NCBI RefSeq assembly: GCF_024205705.1
Contig: NZ_CP073115.1
Coordinates: 2,356,001 to 2,420,000 of the forward strand
Direction: 5' to 3'
DNA from: Neisseria subflava
GTDB lineage: Bacteria; Pseudomonadota; Gammaproteobacteria; Burkholderiales; Neisseriaceae
Length of the DNA: 64,000 nucleotides
Below the pieces are notes generated by a model. The model was given only the letters and a program-made list of their open reading frames with translations. It was not told the DNA's origin and did no database searches. The first letter of the stretch is position 1. The number at the start of each line of letters is the position of its first letter. The position numbers and the translations under genes are program-made. This document shows positions 63,044 through 64,000 of this stretch, one piece after another.

Positions 63044-63238
63044 TTAGCGGGAAAGTGACGGTGCTTTTCGTGGCGGATTGATCATGAGAAGAACGGCTTC
63101 TTCAATTTGTTTGTCCTCCCGATCATGGAGCTCTACCGGAAACTTCAGACGCAATACTGTCACAATAGCGCCAACCGATAAGCCTGCGGCATGAAGCAAC
63201 TCAATTTCTTTAAGTACTGGAGCGGAAAGGTTTAACAT
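63044..63238 (-). CDS. Small hypothetical protein downstream of metG
   Basis: The product has 64 residues (MLNLSAPVLKEIELLHAAGL at the start, then VGAIVTVLRLKFPVELHDRE and a basic tail). A strong Shine-Dalgarno AAGGAGA lies six bases before the ATG, which supports a real gene. It follows metG by 20 bp on the same strand. I see no known domain; the helical start and LSVGAIVTVLR turn could be an HTH-like element, but that is speculative. Confidence 0.55.
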   Translation of the reverse strand: MLNLSAPVLKEIELLHAAGLSVGAIVTVLRLKFPVELHDREDKQIEEAVLLMINPPRKAPSLSR

Positions 63239-63258
63239 GGTTTCTCCTTATGGTTTGG

Positions 63259-64000
63259 CTAAGCCTTAGCCCACTTTATCCCGGGTTGCGCGCCTGCGTC
63301 AACGTCGAGGAGCTTCAGTTTGCCCTCTGCCGTGGCGGCGGAGAGGATCATGCCTTCGGATACGCCGAATTTTGCCATTTTGCGCGGGGCGAAGTTGGCG
63401 ACGGCAATGACCATGCGGCCGTTCAATTCGGCAGGGTTGGGATAAGATGCGGCGATGCCGGAGAAGATGATGCGTTTTTCAAAACCGAAATCGAGGTCGA
63501 ATTTCAAAAGTTTGGTGCTGCCTTCAACGGCTTCGCAGTTCAATACTTTGGCGACGCGCATGTCGATTTTCATAAAGTCGTCAAAGCTCGCTTGTTCGGC
63601 GACTTTTTCGTATTTGCTCTCTTCGGCGGCAGGCGCGGCTGCGGCGGCGATGCTTTGTTTGTTGGCTTCGATTAAATCGTCCACTTGTTTTTGCTCCACT
63701 CGTTGCATTAAATGTTCGTACTTGTTGATGGCGTGTTCGCCCAAGGTTTCGCGTGTATTTGCCCAAGTGATGGTTTCCAAATTCAGGAATTTGGCGGCAT
63801 TTTCGGCCACTTTCGGCAATACGGGGGCGAGGTAGGCGGTCAACATGGTAAAGGCGTTGATGAGCTCGCTGCACACTTCATGCAGGCGTGCGTCTTGGCC
63901 TTCTTGTTTCGCCAGTTCCCAAGGTTTGTTGGCATCAACGTATTCGTTGACAATGTCCGCCAATGCCATGATGTCGCGCAGGGCGCGGGCGTATTCGCGG
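63259..64000 (-). CDS. metG: Methionine-tRNA ligase, C-terminal part (5' end beyond right edge)
   Basis: About 247 C-terminal residues of MetRS are present; the catalytic domain lies outside the window. The anticodon-binding helices include DIVNEYVDANKPWELAKQEG and a long helix with LTAYLAPVLPKVAENAAKFL. An Ala-rich linker and the C-terminal tRNA-binding (Trbp111-like OB) domain follow: DDFMKIDMRVAKVLNCE, GIAASYPNPAELNGRMVIAVANFAPRKMAKFGVSEGMILSA. The latter is found in dimeric MetRS. Confidence 0.95.
   Translation of the reverse strand, partial: REYARALRDIMALADIVNEYVDANKPWELAKQEGQDARLHEVCSELINAFTMLTAYLAPVLPKVAENAAKFLNLETITWANTRETLGEHAINKYEHLMQRVEQKQVDDLIEANKQSIAAAAAPAAEESKYEKVAEQASFDDFMKIDMRVAKVLNCEAVEGSTKLLKFDLDFGFEKRIIFSGIAASYPNPAELNGRMVIAVANFAPRKMAKFGVSEGMILSAATAEGKLKLLDVDAGAQPGIKWAKA

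Overview
The window is a chromosomal segment of a commensal Neisseria. The 10-base core of the neisserial DNA uptake sequence (GCCGTCTGAA) recurs throughout, mostly as the AG variant AGGCCGTCTGAA and often as inverted pairs that double as terminators. A typical Correia repeat enclosed element is also present. From memory, the AG variant points to the N. subflava/N. flavescens group rather than to meningococcus or gonococcus; I could not check the species.

Layout. 1-15.1 kb: a giant repeat-rich, probably type I-secreted adhesin on the minus strand (39 tandem copies of a 315-bp unit, then an Ig-like domain and FG-GAP repeats running off the left edge), preceded by a small lipoprotein gene. 15.2-22.8 kb: the NAD biosynthesis locus (nadB, nadA, a NadQ-like regulator, nadC), flanked by two IS5/IS1106-like insertion sequences; the second is nested in a decayed relative. 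22.8-30.8 kb: rnpB, lipoproteins, ruvA, rlpA, trmL, comF/bioH/bioC, a BolA-family gene, an FKBP prolyl isomerase and a cytochrome c peroxidase gene interrupted by a stop codon. 31.1-34.5 kb: the iron-uptake operon efeUOB. 34.6-37 kb: pncC, gene debris and an IS630 element. 37-51.5 kb: gnd, ggt, lpxC, gapA, trmO, pncA, waaC, etfBA, yigZ, purD and tsaC, in a region strikingly rich in DnaA boxes and carrying two parS sites. 51.5-64 kb: an adhesin-E-like lipoprotein, purB, msrAB, ftsY, ispA/xseB, an RNase II-family gene, a patatin lipoprotein, yebE, a frameshifted rsgA and the 3' part of metG.

The most notable inference is that the window spans the replication-origin domain. The AT-rich 649-bp gap between lpxC and gapA holds three perfect DnaA boxes and one near-perfect box in the same orientation within 250 bp. 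Sixteen of the 17 perfect TTATCCACA 9-mers that I found by eye lie between 37.0 and 51.5 kb. One perfect and one near-perfect parS site lie 3 and 6 kb to the right. Genes left of about 42 kb mostly read leftward and genes to the right mostly read rightward, as expected for divergent replication.

Several reading frames are broken. rsgA has three separate one-base losses, each in a run of C before a G. The adhesin repeat array contains a stretch that differs from the consensus only by deletions. Both look more like sequencing or assembly error than decay. The stop codons in ccp, one IS transposase and a small lipoprotein gene are single substitutions and may be real.
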